The notes under the pieces are model-generated. The model did not search any database and was not told the DNA's origin. It saw only the letters and a program-made list of their open reading frames with translations. The translations under genes and the position numbers were made by a program. Positions 63,701-64,000 of a DNA stretch of 64,000 nucleotides are shown here, in pieces (the first letter of the stretch is position 1; the number at the start of each line of letters is the position of its first letter). This DNA comes from Chrysemys picta bellii (taxonomy: Eukaryota; Chordata; Testudines; Emydidae), in contig NC_088792.1 in the NCBI RefSeq assembly GCF_011386835.1, positions 58,284,081 to 58,348,080 on the forward strand, given 5' to 3'.

Positions 63701-64000
63701 GACAGATAGAATCTTTCAAAAAGAAACTTAAGTGACACCACTGTAAACATTCACTGAATCAGTCTTGTGGTTAAATCTCTATGTCTGAAAACTCTTTCAA
63801 GCTGACTTTAACATGAAGTATGAAGTTAAGAATAATATCAGTTTAACCTGAACTCATCATGGCAAAGACTAAGTTTCAATTCTCTCCGAAAAGTATCATG
63901 TATAGTTATGGCACAAGACACAAATGTGTATTAGTTCATATGCATGTTCTTACCTCAGAAAAAATAATCTTTTTTCCCCCCAAAGTTAGAATTTTCTTAC
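4340..64000 (-). CDS. SNX13: SNX13 (sorting nexin 13 / RGS-PX1), 3' half of the gene, 14 coding exons
   Basis: Spliced gene read from the minus strand. Fourteen exons (62470-62663, 52893-52997, 50640-50772, 46849-46886, 39920-39989, 33196-33368, 27334-27441, 25483-25593, 23455-23616, 17832-17903, 13949-14094, 8478-8546, 5343-5455, 4340-4587) have GT donors and AG acceptors. They join without a break into 580 residues ending in a stop. The order is RGS domain (about 1-140), a Ser/Asp-rich linker, PX domain (about 181-310, with RRYSDF at 223-228 and LPGKK at 248-252), a Met/Ser-rich segment, and the C-terminal nexin domain (about 390-560). SNX13 proteins are endosomal/ER membrane proteins: the PX domain binds phosphoinositide, the RGS domain was reported to act on G-alpha-s, and the family is linked to endolysosomal lipid traffic. 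SNX14, the nearest paralogue, has a different C-terminus as I recall it. Exons upstream of residue 1 are outside the window. Coordinates come from hand-read splice sites; family recognition is from memory. Confidence 0.95.
5014..5282. mobile_element. hAT-type non-autonomous element, 3'-truncated
   Basis: Starts with AGGTGGGCAAACTACGGCCC, the same end as the complete 559-bp copy at 37144-37702. It continues as GC-rich sequence and fades into G-rich sequence at about 5282 without a matching terminal repeat. It lies in the last SNX13 intron. Short GC-rich ORFs across it are by-products of composition. Confidence 0.7.
5343..5455 (-). CDS. SNX13: SNX13 exon 13 of 14: nexin C domain
   Basis: 113 nt, residues 461 (split) to 499 (split). 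It reads [14 protein letters not shown], then a basic stretch and [12 protein letters not shown]. The acceptor is TTTGTTACAG and the donor GTGAGTAAGC. The exon is separated from the next by an intron of 755 bp that holds a hAT fragment. Confidence 0.95.
5700..5781. repeat. Left arm of perfect 82-bp inverted repeat
   Basis: Exact reverse complement of 6379-6460. On the minus strand it contributes the tail of the TKFC-derived frame, its TAA stop (5727-5729) and the sequence CCCAAATAAATC with a poly(A) signal hexamer. Identity of the arms means little time has passed since insertion, or that conversion has kept them alike. Confidence 0.95.
5727..6353 (-). pseudogene. TKFC: Captured TKFC (triokinase/FMN cyclase) DhaL-domain fragment, open frame
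   Basis: An uninterrupted frame of 208 codons from the ATG at 6353; it is open a little further upstream but a TAA lies in the repeat arm. The protein matches the C-terminal DhaL (nucleotide-binding) domain of the dihydroxyacetone kinase family as in animal [24 protein letters not shown] near residue 40, [17 protein letters not shown] near 80, DRTMLDSL near 135, then an Ala-rich helix and [17 protein letters not shown] phosphorylates dihydroxyacetone and glyceraldehyde and cyclises FAD to cyclic FMN, but needs its N-terminal DhaK domain, which is absent. The DhaL Asp residues of GDxD are kept, though I recall GDGD in the parent. No introns are visible, as expected for an mRNA-derived copy. 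The last 19 codons, the stop and an AATAAA come from the repeat arm, and about 25 parental C-terminal residues are missing. Expression is unknown. Confidence 0.85.
6379..6460. repeat. Right arm of perfect 82-bp inverted repeat
   Basis: Exact reverse complement of 5700-5781. It runs on to 6497 as the fuller element end with TAGATACAGACTAACACGG. The TKFC-like segment joins it at about 6378. Confidence 0.95.
6511..7696. other. Intron, no assigned element
   Basis: AT-rich intron between the TKFC-carrying insertion and a hAT MITE. No ORF with a recognisable domain, no RNA gene and no clear repeat ends were seen. Confidence 0.5.
7697..8001 (+). mobile_element. hAT-type MITE (305 bp)
   Basis: Begins CAGGGATAGGCAACCTATGG and ends GGTTGCAGACCCCTG. 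The flanks GTATAGAT and ATATAGAC agree at 6 of 8 positions, an aged 8-bp target duplication. Same family as 14375-14687, which lies in the opposite orientation. The GGCACGCGAGCTGATTTTC interior is shared. Confidence 0.8.
8002..8477. other. Intron, no assigned element
   Basis: AT-rich intron between the hAT MITE and the SNX13 exon at 8478. Contains a few A-runs. Nothing else was recognised. Confidence 0.5.
8478..8546 (-). CDS. SNX13: SNX13 exon 12 of 14: nexin C domain
   Basis: 69 nt, residues 438 (split) to 461 (split). It reads [22 protein letters not shown]. The acceptor is TTGAATTTAG and the donor GTGTGTT. Codon 446 is TCG (Ser) where I recall Trp (TGG) in the human protein, one base away. 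Both splice junctions are split Arg codons. Confidence 0.93.
10746..11125. mobile_element. Probable hAT-like element nested in CR1, ends unclear
   Basis: GC-rich block starting CAGTGGTTCTCAACC inside AT-rich CR1 coding sequence; CR1-like sequence resumes near 11125. The right end and target duplication were not identified, so the family is tentative. Confidence 0.5.
11817..12063. repeat. Imperfect palindrome, about 116-bp arms, in CR1 ORF1 region
   Basis: Left arm 11817-11932 (TTATAACCACCAGAGGCAAG to CACAGCTAG) and right arm 11946-12063 are reverse complements with roughly 85% identity and a spacer of about 13 bp. An antisense copy of part of CR1 ORF1 therefore sits directly beside the sense copy. 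Confidence 0.85.
12291..13033. other. Intron; possible CR1 5' flank
   Basis: 12300-12660 is moderately GC-rich and C-rich and could be the CR1 5' leader, but no landmark proves it. The remainder is AT-rich intron with nothing recognised. Confidence 0.35.
13034..13461. mobile_element. Old AT-rich DNA-transposon relic
   Basis: Begins AGAGCTGACAGGGAAAGTTTTG and ends GTTGACACCAGTTCTA. The ends are imperfect inverted repeats, with many TTTTCCAACAAAAA-like blocks inside on both strands. It resembles Charlie/hAT-like reptile repeats, but the match was not verified. Confidence 0.5.
13949..14094 (-). CDS. SNX13: SNX13 exon 11 of 14: start of C-terminal nexin domain
   Basis: 146 nt, residues 390-437 plus two bases. 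It encodes [16 protein letters not shown] then [22 protein letters not shown], the first helices of the nexin C (PXC) domain. The acceptor is CATATCTAG and the donor GTACCAGG. It leaves a split Arg codon (AG|A) completed by the exon at 8546. Confidence 0.95.
14375..14687 (-). mobile_element. hAT-type MITE (313 bp) with exact 8-bp target duplication
   Basis: Flanked by ATCTACTG at 14367-14374 and 14688-14695. Ends are CAGGGGTCGGCAGTC and GGTTGCCTACCCCG. Same family as 7697-8001 in the opposite orientation. The exact duplication confirms hAT-type insertion. Confidence 0.92.
14696..15978. other. Intron, no assigned element
   Basis: Contains a 72-81 codon open stretch on the minus strand at 14794-15077 with no recognisable domain and no good splice context. 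Otherwise AT-rich with nothing recognised. Confidence 0.45.
15979..16228. mobile_element. hAT-like MITE (250 bp) with G-run
   Basis: Inverted ends CAGGGCTGGCTCCAG and CTGGAGCTGGCCCTG, with near-identical 8-bp flanks GATGTTTC and GGTGTTTC (7 of 8). The interior holds a run of about 20 G at 16018-16037 and an internal inverted repeat around GCCGCCGAA/TTCGGCGGC. The GC-rich ORFs over it are by-products. Confidence 0.85.
16237..17831. other. Intron with a probable ancient repeat at about 16335-16600
   Basis: 16335-16600 has the GGCACCTAACTC and TTTTCAAGAGTGCTGA style of phrases found in very old amniote interspersed repeats; the family was not identified. The rest is AT-rich intron without a visible gene. 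Confidence 0.4.
17832..17903 (-). CDS. SNX13: SNX13 exon 10 of 14: acidic linker before nexin C domain
   Basis: 72 nt, 24 codons (residues 366-389). It reads [14 protein letters not shown], then ends QLDDN. The acceptor is TTTTGAGTATAG and the donor GTGAGT. It is phase 0 on both sides, so it could be skipped without shifting the frame. Confidence 0.94.
17904..18849. other. Intron, no assigned element
   Basis: AT-rich; an A-run of about 19 lies at 18660-18678. No gene or recognisable element. Confidence 0.5.
18850..21085 (+). mobile_element. CR1 LINE, 5'-truncated, nearly intact reverse transcriptase
   Basis: Three overlapping frames (18987-19667, 19687-20493, 20403-20879) cover the CR1 ORF2 from the end of the endonuclease region to the C-terminus. 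Landmarks are [63 protein letters not shown], the catalytic FADDTKLL near 20067-20090, and [11 protein letters not shown]. Only a TGA at about 19665 and one frameshift near 20395-20403 break it. The 3' end carries the CR1 tail GGCCTTTCTTATGTTCTTATG with two copies of the 8-mer TTCTTATG. The 5' end is near 18850 and lacks ORF1. Confidence 0.92.
21110..22270 (-). mobile_element. DIRS-like retroelement fragment (ORF1-like region)
   Basis: Minus-strand frame 21119-21451 reads [17 protein letters not shown] and further Pro-rich phrases that resemble turtle DIRS ORF1. The far end at about 22170-22260 has GATGCACACACACC and CAGTTGAAGAACGAAGTGG, like DIRS terminal repeats. No reverse transcriptase is present. 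The assignment rests on remembered family sequence and is moderate. Confidence 0.55.
22271..23454. other. Intron, unassigned
   Basis: 22307-22636 is open for 109 codons on the plus strand and 22511-22786 for 91 on the minus strand; neither product was recognised. From 23000 the sequence is AT-rich intron. Confidence 0.4.
23455..23616 (-). CDS. SNX13: SNX13 exon 9 of 14: Met/Ser-rich post-PX segment
   Basis: 162 nt, 54 codons (residues 312-365), phase 0 on both sides. It encodes [19 protein letters not shown], then a segment with regularly spaced Met, Lys and Ser that looks amphipathic, ending IKQSFFK. The acceptor is TTTTCCCCTTCAG and the donor GTAAGAATG. Its near-exact match to the human sequence I recall makes it one of the best markers of the gene. 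Confidence 0.96.
23617..25482. other. Intron, no assigned element
   Basis: 1.9 kb of AT-rich sequence between two SNX13 exons with no recognised repeat or gene. Confidence 0.5.
25483..25593 (-). CDS. SNX13: SNX13 exon 8 of 14: end of PX domain
   Basis: 111 nt, 37 codons (residues 275-311), phase 0 on both sides. It encodes the last PX helices ([20 protein letters not shown]), then a short basic Gly/Lys stretch. The acceptor is CTTTCTTAG and the donor GTAAGAATG. A Cys (codon TGT) stands before VYDF at residue 291, where I recall Tyr in the human protein. Confidence 0.95.
26064..26361. mobile_element. Probable Harbinger-like MITE, diverged
   Basis: Starts TTAAGCCTGGACTACATTAAC and ends near GGTAAAGACATGCCCT, with the GTCGACGTA and TATCGAC phrases typical of the turtle 'CCTGGTCTACACT' family. 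The right end is diverged. Confidence 0.55.
26566..26853. mobile_element. Harbinger-like MITE (about 288 bp)
   Basis: Ends GACTACATCTTCGCTGCAGC and CTGCAGTGTAGATATAGACT are imperfect inverted repeats over about 22 bp. The interior has GCTAGCTAGCTC. Family assignment by end similarity only. Confidence 0.6.
27334..27441 (-). CDS. SNX13: SNX13 exon 7 of 14: PX domain, proline loop
   Basis: 108 nt, 36 codons (residues 239-274), phase 0 on both sides. It encodes LPGKK (248-252), the Pro-containing loop of PX domains that contacts the membrane, then a basic helix [12 protein letters not shown]. The acceptor is TTTCTAG and the donor GTAAGTT. Confidence 0.95.
27465..27545 (-). mobile_element. Short CR1-like 3' end fragment
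   Basis: GGCCAGAAGGACCCCTTATATCATC resembles the reverse complement of a CR1-family 3' end. Only about 80 bp remains. Confidence 0.45.
27546..28709. other. Intron, no assigned element
   Basis: Mixed composition. A plus-strand frame at 27943-28308 (121 codons) has no recognisable domain and no splice context, and is taken as chance. Confidence 0.4.
28710..28886. mobile_element. Mariner/Tigger-like MITE (177 bp)
   Basis: Palindromic ends TACACCTCTACCCCGATATA and TATATCGGGGTAGAGGTGTA, consistent with a TA target site. Two other copies are at 51191-51367 and 62052-62244. Interior GTGAAACCGCGTTATATCAA is shared. Confidence 0.85.
28887..30896. other. Intron, no assigned element
   Basis: 2 kb of mostly AT-rich intron. 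Nothing recognised. Confidence 0.45.
30897..31130. mobile_element. DNA-transposon MITE with terminal hairpin (about 234 bp)
   Basis: Ends TTAGGGATGTAAATAG and TTACATTCCTAG are inverted. ACCGATAAGC and GCTTATCGGT form a tight stem near 31079-31103. Probably hAT-like. Confidence 0.6.
31131..32088. other. Intron, no assigned element
   Basis: AT-rich intron without recognisable repeat or gene. Confidence 0.45.
32089..32274 (-). mobile_element. Cry-type tortoise tRNA-derived SINE
   Basis: On the minus strand it opens GGGGAGGGATAGCTCAGTGG (tRNA-like head with A box), has GGGTTGTGAGTTCAATCC as B box, a unique middle, and a tail with GGTCCCTTCCAGTTCTAGGA that resembles the CR1 3' end. Tortoise SINEs are known to have such CR1-related tails, which lets the LINE enzymes move them. 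It ends in AT-rich repeats (ATTAATTAA). This is the main pointer to a cryptodire turtle. Confidence 0.88.
32275..33053. mobile_element. hAT-type element, left end missing
   Basis: GC-rich then C-rich sequence ending GGCCAAAAAATTTGCCCACCCCTG, the right end of the family seen complete at 37144-37702. The left end is replaced by the SINE at 32274. Long GC-rich ORFs on both strands (up to 157 codons) show no domain. Confidence 0.75.
33196..33368 (-). CDS. SNX13: SNX13 exon 6 of 14: PX domain, phosphoinositide-binding half
   Basis: 173 nt, residues 181 (split Val) to 238. It encodes the beta-sheet part of the PX fold and the RRYSDF motif at 223-228, whose first Arg is the residue PX domains use to bind the 3-phosphate of PI3P. 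The acceptor is AAATAACTAG and the donor GTAACTG. A (TG)n(TA)n(TG)n tract in transcript sense lies about 210-370 nt upstream of the acceptor (33582-33735). Confidence 0.95.
33582..33735. repeat. Compound microsatellite (CA)n(TA)n(CA)n
   Basis: About 17 CA units, then a TA-rich mosaic, then about 20 CA units. It lies 214-367 nt upstream of the SNX13 PX exon acceptor, so the pre-mRNA carries UG, UA and UG tracts. The ORF through it is meaningless. Confidence 0.97.
33736..35194. other. Intron, no assigned element
   Basis: Includes a G-rich purine stretch at about 34400-34520. The overlapping 60-90 codon frames on both strands have no recognisable product. Confidence 0.4.
35195..35275 (+). mobile_element. 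MIR SINE fragment
   Basis: CTACAACCCTGTGAAATAAG, then ATTATTACCATTTTATAAAC, then GAACTGAGGCACTGAGA matches the MIR core region. Ancient relic. Confidence 0.7.
35631..36688. mobile_element. hAT-like element, about 1.06 kb, G-rich interior
   Basis: Inverted ends ATTACTCCGGAGGGAATTCTG and CAGAATTCCCCTGGGAGTAAT, with TTTAAT-like sequence on both flanks. The interior (35740-36280) is strongly G-rich on the plus strand with repeated GGGGCTCAGTGGGG-type phrases, giving false ORFs on both strands. No transposase was seen, so it is non-autonomous. Confidence 0.8.
36730..36870 (+). mobile_element. MIR SINE
   Basis: CATTATCCCCATTTTACAGA, then GCAGAGAGGCGAAATGACTT and TCATCCAGCAGGTCAGTGAC follow the MIR consensus closely for about 130 bp. 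Ancient amniote SINE. Confidence 0.85.
37144..37702. mobile_element. Complete hAT-type MITE (559 bp) with exact 8-bp target duplication
   Basis: Inverted ends CAGGGGTGGGCAAAC and GTTTGCCCACCCCTG, flanked by CTCTAGAA at 37136-37143 and 37703-37710. The interior is GC-rich, then C-rich with repeated CCCCTGCCCTGAGCCCC-type units. Reference copy for 5014-5282 and 32275-33053. Confidence 0.95.
37711..39919. other. Intron, no assigned element
   Basis: Contains a minus-strand frame at 38219-38563 (114 codons) with no recognised product and a G-run near 37965-37980. The remainder is AT-rich intron. Confidence 0.4.
39920..39989 (-). CDS. SNX13: SNX13 exon 5 of 14: Ser/Asp-rich linker
   Basis: 70 nt, residues 158-180 plus one base. 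The acceptor is TTTCCTCCAG and the donor GTAAGTG, a strong consensus. It encodes [13 protein letters not shown] then the start of the first PX strand (LHAYISDT). The acidic serine cluster could be a phosphorylation site; that is an inference from composition only. Confidence 0.94.
40240..40270. repeat. Poly-A tract (about 26 A)
   Basis: Simple A-run after GACCAC. No retroelement body ending here was recognised on the plus strand. Confidence 0.9.
40376..40715. mobile_element. DNA-transposon MITE with near-perfect internal hairpin
   Basis: Ends ATAAGGCTC and TAGCCTTAT are inverted, and ATCTGAT occurs at both flanks. Within it, 40629-40648 and 40665-40683 form a 19-bp stem (CATGGACAGGTCATGGG-type arm) with one extra G on the left and a 16-nt loop. 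Confidence 0.65.
40907..41527 (+). CDS. Pro/Glu-rich 206-codon ORF inside LTR-like element, doubtful
   Basis: An open frame of 206 codons, rich in Pro, Glu, Gly and Arg, with phrases such as [10 protein letters not shown] and [20 protein letters not shown]. Nothing like a zinc knuckle, protease or known gag fold is visible. Its ATG lies upstream of the TATA box, so a transcript from that box would have to start translation further in. The frame could be a product of GC-rich composition, or a remnant gag-like leader protein. Kept with low confidence as the longest frame in the element. Confidence 0.3.
   Translation: MWLPSCPEEGAHVQTPEWVGPPPPVHAPRKSRGGTGSIKAGRQSSVGGQPPQGADVRPGAPGQETVEDRGLDPSWPELPRARYEEEPPEPVHARHWENPWEPHPTNPEGETAPEPLRPCCYPEEPPEDRWPDFPAELPDLPPSPGREEPMQMDRPEPGATNEVGSEGDHGSGPGVADPGPAATECEPMSVCCGLDTPLTSSGSNRC
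41014..41024 (+). promoter_or_regulatory. TATA box with upstream GC box in LTR-like element
   Basis: AAGTATAAAGG preceded by GGGGCGGGAC about 10 bp upstream. The spacing predicts a start about 30 bp downstream, before most of the 206-codon frame. Activity is inferred, not shown. Confidence 0.55.
41645..42140 (+). repeat. Tandem array, about 84-bp unit, 5 to 6 copies
   Basis: The unit contains GGGCCTGGGCTCTGAACTAG, then TTGCTCGCTCAGCCCCTGCA, then GGGCCTGAGCTTACCTGTGT and TTGCCCCGCCCTGATCCA. The first two copies are nearly identical and later ones diverge. The array lies inside the LTR-like element. Confidence 0.92.
42437..42509. repeat. Perfect 26-bp inverted repeat with 21-nt loop
   Basis: 42437-42462 (TGATTAGTAGCTTGGGACCC and on) is the exact reverse complement of 42484-42509. 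It sits at the left border of the LTR-like block that follows. Confidence 0.95.
42440..43130 (+). mobile_element. Second LTR-like element, related to 40895-42252
   Basis: CCCTGGACTGGAACCCAATG with TAGTGGGTGGGCCTGGGTTC at about 42810-42855 parallels GGGCTGGAACGCAGTGG with AGTGGGTGGGCCTGCGTTCC at 41530-41570 in the neighbour. No clean TG...CA ends or target duplication were found. The minus-strand ORF at 42629-43009 is not recognisable. Confidence 0.5.
43131..45490. other. Intron, no assigned element
   Basis: 2.4 kb of AT-rich intron with no recognised repeat or gene. Confidence 0.5.
45491..45775. mobile_element. Harbinger-like MITE (285 bp)
   Basis: Inverted ends GGCCTGGTCCACACTAA and AAGTGTAGACCTACCC, with AAA on both sides. 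Interior inverted segments around GATCGATTTATCGTGTCTAG and GACGCGATAAATTGATCCC. Same style of ends as 47836-48104. Confidence 0.75.
46055..46165 (+). mobile_element. Copy of the repeat forming the TKFC insertion arms
   Basis: TTTCAAAGTAGCAGCCATGT, then TAGTCTGTATCCGC, then GTGGCACCTTAGAGACTAAC and GCATAAGCTTTCGTG align with the fuller arm at 6379-6497, with substitutions. Family (Penelope-like or SINE) unresolved. Confidence 0.75.
46166..46848. other. Intron, no assigned element
   Basis: AT-rich; nothing recognised upstream of the micro-exon donor. Confidence 0.5.
46849..46886 (-). CDS. SNX13: SNX13 exon 4 of 14: micro-exon in RGS-PX linker
   Basis: Only 38 nt (residues 145 split to 157), recognised because TTTCCTGCAG and GTAAGTGC bracket a frame that completes the Glu codon from the previous exon and reads [12 protein letters not shown]. 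It joins the next exon in phase 0. It encodes part of the Ser-rich linker between RGS and PX domains. Such a small exon could be skipped, but skipping would shift the frame because 38 is not a multiple of 3. Confidence 0.93.
46887..47514. other. Intron, no assigned element
   Basis: AT-rich intron. Nothing recognised. Confidence 0.5.
47515..47625 (+). mobile_element. MIR SINE 3' half
   Basis: AGTGACTTGCCCAAGGTCTC, then GTGGTTGAGCCAGGAACCAA and CTTAGTCTCCCATGTTCCAG follow the MIR consensus. Confidence 0.75.
47836..48104. mobile_element. Harbinger-like MITE (269 bp)
   Basis: Inverted ends CTCAGGACAGATCTACACTT and GTAGTGTAGACCTGACCTCA. Interior contains GCAGCACTGCTGCACCGCTG and ATTATACCAATGTAAG. 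Confidence 0.75.
48105..50394. other. Intron, no assigned element
   Basis: 2.3 kb of AT-rich intron; frames of 60-81 codons without domains. Nothing recognised. Confidence 0.45.
50399..50490 (+). repeat. hAT 3' coding-end fragment, second copy
   Basis: AGGAATGCTTGTTTTT to GACATGGTGACCA aligns with 52133-52232 at roughly 87% identity. It lies about 150 nt past the donor of the exon at 50640-50772. Confidence 0.8.
50640..50772 (-). CDS. SNX13: SNX13 exon 3 of 14: end of RGS domain
   Basis: 133 nt, residues 101-144 plus one base. It encodes the end of the RGS fold ([14 protein letters not shown], then the [12 protein letters not shown] linker). The donor is GTAAGGTC after the GGCG context; the acceptor is ATCAATAAG with a weak pyrimidine tract. 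The intron 20-121 nt upstream of this exon (50792-50893) has an identical second copy at 52425-52526. The downstream intron at about 50400-50490 resembles hAT sequence at 52133-52232. Confidence 0.95.
50792..50893 (+). repeat. 102-bp perfect direct duplication, copy next to SNX13 exon
   Basis: Identical over 102 bp to 52425-52526. Starts AAGATTACCAAAGC and ends CTCACACGCA. In transcript sense it covers 20-121 nt upstream of the SNX13 exon, where the branch point should lie. Confidence 0.97.
51191..51367. mobile_element. Mariner/Tigger-like MITE, second copy
   Basis: TACACCTCTACCTCAATACA to TATATCGGGATAGAGGTGTA; more diverged from the shared sequence than 28710-28886. Confidence 0.85.
51747..52842 (+). 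mobile_element. hAT transposon relic with transposase C-terminal piece
   Basis: AT-rich ends AATCTATGATTTTTTTAATT and TTTGATTTAAATCAATCCAC are inverted-like. At about 51970-52170 the plus strand encodes [27 protein letters not shown] and, after a frame break, [20 protein letters not shown], the hAT C-terminal dimerisation region. Decayed. It includes the second copy of the 102-bp duplication at 52425-52526. Confidence 0.78.
52425..52526 (+). repeat. 102-bp perfect direct duplication, copy inside hAT relic
   Basis: Identical to 50792-50893. In transcript sense it is followed by AATCTTTTTTTATTGTTAG, a pyrimidine tract with AG that could serve as a false splice acceptor. Confidence 0.97.
52893..52997 (-). 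CDS. SNX13: SNX13 exon 2 of 14: RGS domain middle
   Basis: 105 nt, exactly 35 codons (residues 66-100), phase 0 at both ends. The acceptor is CTGTGACAG and the donor GTATAAC. It encodes the RGS segment with [16 protein letters not shown], where a helix with alternating acidic and hydrophobic residues is expected. It is separated from the previous exon by a 9.5-kb intron filled with CR1, LTR and DIRS insertions. Confidence 0.95.
53130..56301 (+). mobile_element. CR1 LINE with both ORFs, internal deletion in reverse transcriptase
   Basis: ORF1 pieces from about 53290 ([12 protein letters not shown]) and an esterase-like motif [15 protein letters not shown] at about 53840-53885. The endonuclease end is at 54780-55000 ([13 protein letters not shown]), then reverse transcriptase at 55630-56100 ([49 protein letters not shown]). 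At about 56100-56110 it jumps to the C-terminal phrase [15 protein letters not shown], so the FADD catalytic part is deleted. The end is CCTATGAGTCTATGATTCTA, a CR1 tail. An A-run of about 24 lies at 55267-55290. Confidence 0.88.
56977..59191 (-). mobile_element. CR1 LINE 3' portion, split by an LTR insertion
   Basis: The minus-strand 3' end is at 56977 (TCATAGAATCATAG on the plus strand). Body at 56977-57078 and 57994-59191. The reverse transcriptase at 58913-58293 has [21 protein letters not shown], the catalytic FADDTKLGG and [20 protein letters not shown]; the C-terminus at 58374-57982 has [17 protein letters not shown]. Same family as 53130-56301, but it keeps the catalytic core. It stops at about 59191, where DIRS-like sequence begins. 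Confidence 0.9.
57079..57993 (+). mobile_element. Solo LTR (915 bp) nested in CR1, exact 5-bp target duplication
   Basis: TGTGATAAATG to GCCTTGACA, with CCTGC at 57074-57078 and 57994-57998. TATAAAG lies at about 57134 and AATAAA at about 57628, as in an LTR with promoter and poly(A) signal in plus orientation. Family (retrovirus-like or gypsy-like) is not determined. No internal coding region remains. Confidence 0.9.
59205..61960 (-). mobile_element. DIRS-like retroelement, decayed, with reverse transcriptase
   Basis: Minus-strand frame 61577-61206 has the reverse-transcriptase phrases [36 protein letters not shown] and the catalytic [11 protein letters not shown], characteristic of DIRS elements. 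Continuing at 61300-60830 are [13 protein letters not shown] and [26 protein letters not shown] (RNase H/connector region). A short frame at 59852-59607 with [18 protein letters not shown] resembles the tyrosine-recombinase region. The left end has inverted copies of GGTTCTTCAAGATG at 59207-59227 and 59480-59501. Many stops and frame breaks. Confidence 0.8.
62052..62244. mobile_element. Mariner/Tigger-like MITE, third copy (193 bp)
   Basis: TACACCTCTACCCTGACAGA to TATATCGGGGTAGAGGTGTA. It keeps an extra GGTCGCTTTATATC segment near the right end that the two shorter copies lack. Confidence 0.85.
62470..62663 (-). CDS. SNX13: SNX13 exon 1 of 14 in window: RGS domain core
   Basis: 194 nt, residues 1 (split Asp) to 65. 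The acceptor is TTTTGTAG at 62664 and up, and the donor is GTAGGAA below 62470. It encodes the first part of the RGS helical bundle visible here, with the phrases GGQAHLFFW and VEGYRVTA followed by a Gln-rich helix, and ends LSEK. The exon enters in phase 2, completing an Asp codon whose first G lies in an exon beyond 64000. No internal stop; the reading frame continues straight into the exon at 52997. Confidence 0.95.
62664..64000. other. Intron, partial; possible splice donor at window edge
   Basis: AT-rich intron with a G/C-rich block at about 63380-63600 (possible repeat, unassigned). On the minus strand the last bases read GTAAGAAAATTC from 64000 downward, a good donor consensus, so the next SNX13 exon may end at 64001. 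A second GTAAGAACATG at about 63952 is another donor-like site. Confidence 0.4.

Noticed and set aside
1..64000. CRISPR array, bacterial operon or riboswitch
   Set aside because: The window is vertebrate intron sequence; the only regular short repeats are a microsatellite and the 84-bp tandem array.

Overview
The window is vertebrate nuclear DNA, most likely from a cryptodire turtle. The best marker is a minus-strand tRNA-derived SINE at 32089-32274 with the features of the tortoise Cry/pol III SINE. It sits among several CR1 LINEs, DIRS-like retroelement pieces, hAT, Harbinger-like and mariner-like non-autonomous elements, two LTR-type insertions and MIR relics. This mixture is typical of turtle introns.

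One host gene spans the window: the 3' half of SNX13 (sorting nexin 13, RGS-PX1), on the minus strand. Fourteen coding exons were assembled by reading splice sites. They run from an RGS-domain exon at 62470-62663 to the terminal exon with the stop codon at 4340-4587. All 14 join in frame with GT-AG introns and encode 580 residues: the RGS domain, a linker, the PX domain and the C-terminal nexin domain. The N-terminal exons (membrane segment, PXA, start of RGS) lie beyond position 64000. Positions 1-4339 are downstream of the stop and probably hold a long 3'UTR.

The rest is intron with nested mobile elements. From left to right these are: an inverted-repeat insertion carrying an intronless piece of the triokinase/FMN cyclase gene TKFC (5699-6497); an old CR1 with a fold-back (8990-12290); hAT MITEs (7697, 14375, 15979, 37144); a nearly intact CR1 reverse-transcriptase region (18850-21085) next to a DIRS-like fragment; Harbinger-like MITEs (26064, 26566, 45491, 47836); a (CA)(TA)(CA) tract beside the PX exon; a GC-rich LTR-like element with its own TATA box, ORF and about 84-bp tandem array (40895-42252) next to a related element; a hAT transposase relic (51747-52842); and a block of CR1, solo LTR, CR1 and DIRS (53130-61960).

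The most unusual item is the TKFC capture. A DhaL-domain coding segment with no visible introns, open for about 200 codons, lies between two identical 82-bp inverted copies of a common turtle repeat. A single 13-bp target-site duplication flanks the whole unit, so it probably arrived as one chimeric insertion. The second is a perfect 102-bp direct duplication of the intron beside a conserved SNX13 exon, found again 1.6 kb away inside a hAT relic.
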